Below, piece by piece: positions 13,716 to 14,379 of a stretch of 14,379 nucleotides of DNA; position 1 is the stretch's first letter, and every line of letters starts with the position of its first letter. The notes beneath the pieces were generated by a model that ran no database searches, was not told the DNA's origin, and worked only from the letters and a program-made list of their open reading frames with translations. The translations under genes were made by a program, and so were the position numbers. This DNA is from Clostridiaceae bacterium (lineage in GTDB: Bacteria > Bacillota > Clostridia > UBA1212 > DUPL01), in assembly GCA_012522035.1 (NCBI GenBank), contig JAAYLF010000139.1, positions 1-14,379 on the forward strand, in the 5' to 3' direction.

Positions 13716-14379
13716 TCGAAATATTCATCTGCCAGCATAAGCATTAGGGATTTTGTTTTTTCCCAGTCCAGGACTCTTGTTCCATAGTAATCATATATCG
13801 GGGATCCATATTTCTCTCTGTTGATGAGATTGTATGGTATACTGCCATCATTACCTGCGGTAAGCTCAAGGCATATCGCAGGTTTTTTGAACCTGTATCT
13901 AAACCAGTTTTCATGGGCTGCTCCATAACTAAGTGGATTGGTGGTTGGAGTGTACATGGTGTAACCGGTCTTCTTGTTTATGAGTCTTGCCAGTTTTTCA
14001 TCCCCTTCAATTACTCCGTTCCCTTCATCCCTCCAGAACATGACTTTGCCTTTTGTATGCAGATTTATACAGAATTGAAAATCGTTAGACTCACATAGGT
14101 TTATCATGGCATACGTTTCAGGCTCTGACGCAGGGTAGGGACCGTGGTAGTCCTGGGATGCAAATCTTTGTGTGGGATTTATTGCCTCAACTTCTTCGAA
14201 TATGAAGGGGTAGTTTTTGTTAAGGTCAACTCCTCTTGCGTTTGCTTTCCAGGTTACCTTTGTGTATTCGTCCAGTTTGCCGAATACCGGATTATCAGGA
14301 TCATCTATCGGATCTTTAAGAAGATTCACAATGTCAAGTCCGTCCGGATTTACAAGAGGTACATAGTATATGGTTACCT
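13712..14379 (-). CDS. M14 zinc carboxypeptidase family protein, probably a gamma-D-glutamyl-diaminopimelate-type peptidase; 5' end cut by window
   Basis: The frame is open to the right edge, so the visible 221 residues are the C-terminal part, beginning VTIYYVPLVNPDGLDIV, the usual M14 VP-x-x-NPDG segment. Further motifs are KANARGVDLNKNYPF, YHGPYPASEPET, the third zinc ligand His in INLHTKG and the catalytic Glu in ICLELTAG. The first two zinc ligands (H-x-x-E) lie outside the window. GVDLNKNYP has Lys where digestive carboxypeptidases have Arg in LNRNF. Together with the PYPASEPET box, this suggests a bacterial peptidoglycan endopeptidase-type M14 enzyme rather than a general carboxypeptidase. 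Any signal peptide or LysM module would be upstream and unseen. Its TAA stop overlaps the LiaF-like stop. Confidence 0.85.
   Translation of the reverse strand, partial: VTIYYVPLVNPDGLDIVNLLKDPIDDPDNPVFGKLDEYTKVTWKANARGVDLNKNYPFIFEEVEAINPTQRFASQDYHGPYPASEPETYAMINLCESNDFQFCINLHTKGKVMFWRDEGNGVIEGDEKLARLINKKTGYTMYTPTTNPLSYGAAHENWFRYRFKKPAICLELTAGNDGSIPYNLINREKYGSPIYDYYGTRVLDWEKTKSLMLMLADEYFD

Overview
The window looks like a chromosomal stretch from a low-to-moderate-GC, Gram-positive, endospore-forming anaerobe of the Clostridia. A cellulolytic cluster III clostridium (Acetivibrio/Clostridium thermocellum type) is my best guess. This is inferred from the strong AGGAGG ribosome binding sites, GTG/TTG starts, a Coat F spore protein, a LiaF-like membrane protein, CoaX-type pantothenate kinase and Thr/Pro-rich surface linkers. 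I see no mobile element, CRISPR array, tRNA or rRNA. Composition looks even, and the longest stretch without a gene is about 164 bases (11779-11942).

Left part (1-3396): the 3' end of a purine operon (purH, cut by the window edge, then purD) on the plus strand. It converges on a small PII-like protein gene, and the two stop codons share one CTAG. A Coat F spore protein gene follows on the minus strand.

Middle part (3472-10132): a perfect consensus sigma-A promoter drives alaS, followed closely by a HIT-family hydrolase, a homocysteine S-methyltransferase with an unrecognised C-terminal domain, a cytoplasmic-looking sulfatase coupled to it by an ATGA overlap, and a membrane-anchored VanX-type D-Ala-D-Ala dipeptidase. 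The run ends at a strong hairpin terminator. It mixes alanine charging, sulfur/methyl metabolism and D-Ala-D-Ala hydrolysis in one apparent transcription unit.

Right part (10159-14379): on the minus strand, coaX (type III pantothenate kinase) lies upstream of an ECF-transporter S component. The likely logic is vitamin uptake followed by phosphorylation to start CoA synthesis. The 78-base gap between them holds a perfect 17-bp palindrome and a second related half-palindrome, a candidate operator. Divergent from coaX are a membrane-anchored calcineurin-like phosphoesterase with eroded metal-site motifs and a LiaF-like envelope protein. These converge, again with overlapping stop codons, on an M14 peptidase gene that runs off the right edge.

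No single multi-gene system here is clearly new. The most interesting leads are the palindromic element before the ECF S component, the eroded phosphoesterase, the extra domain on the methyltransferase, and the sulfatase and surface dipeptidase inside the alaS operon.
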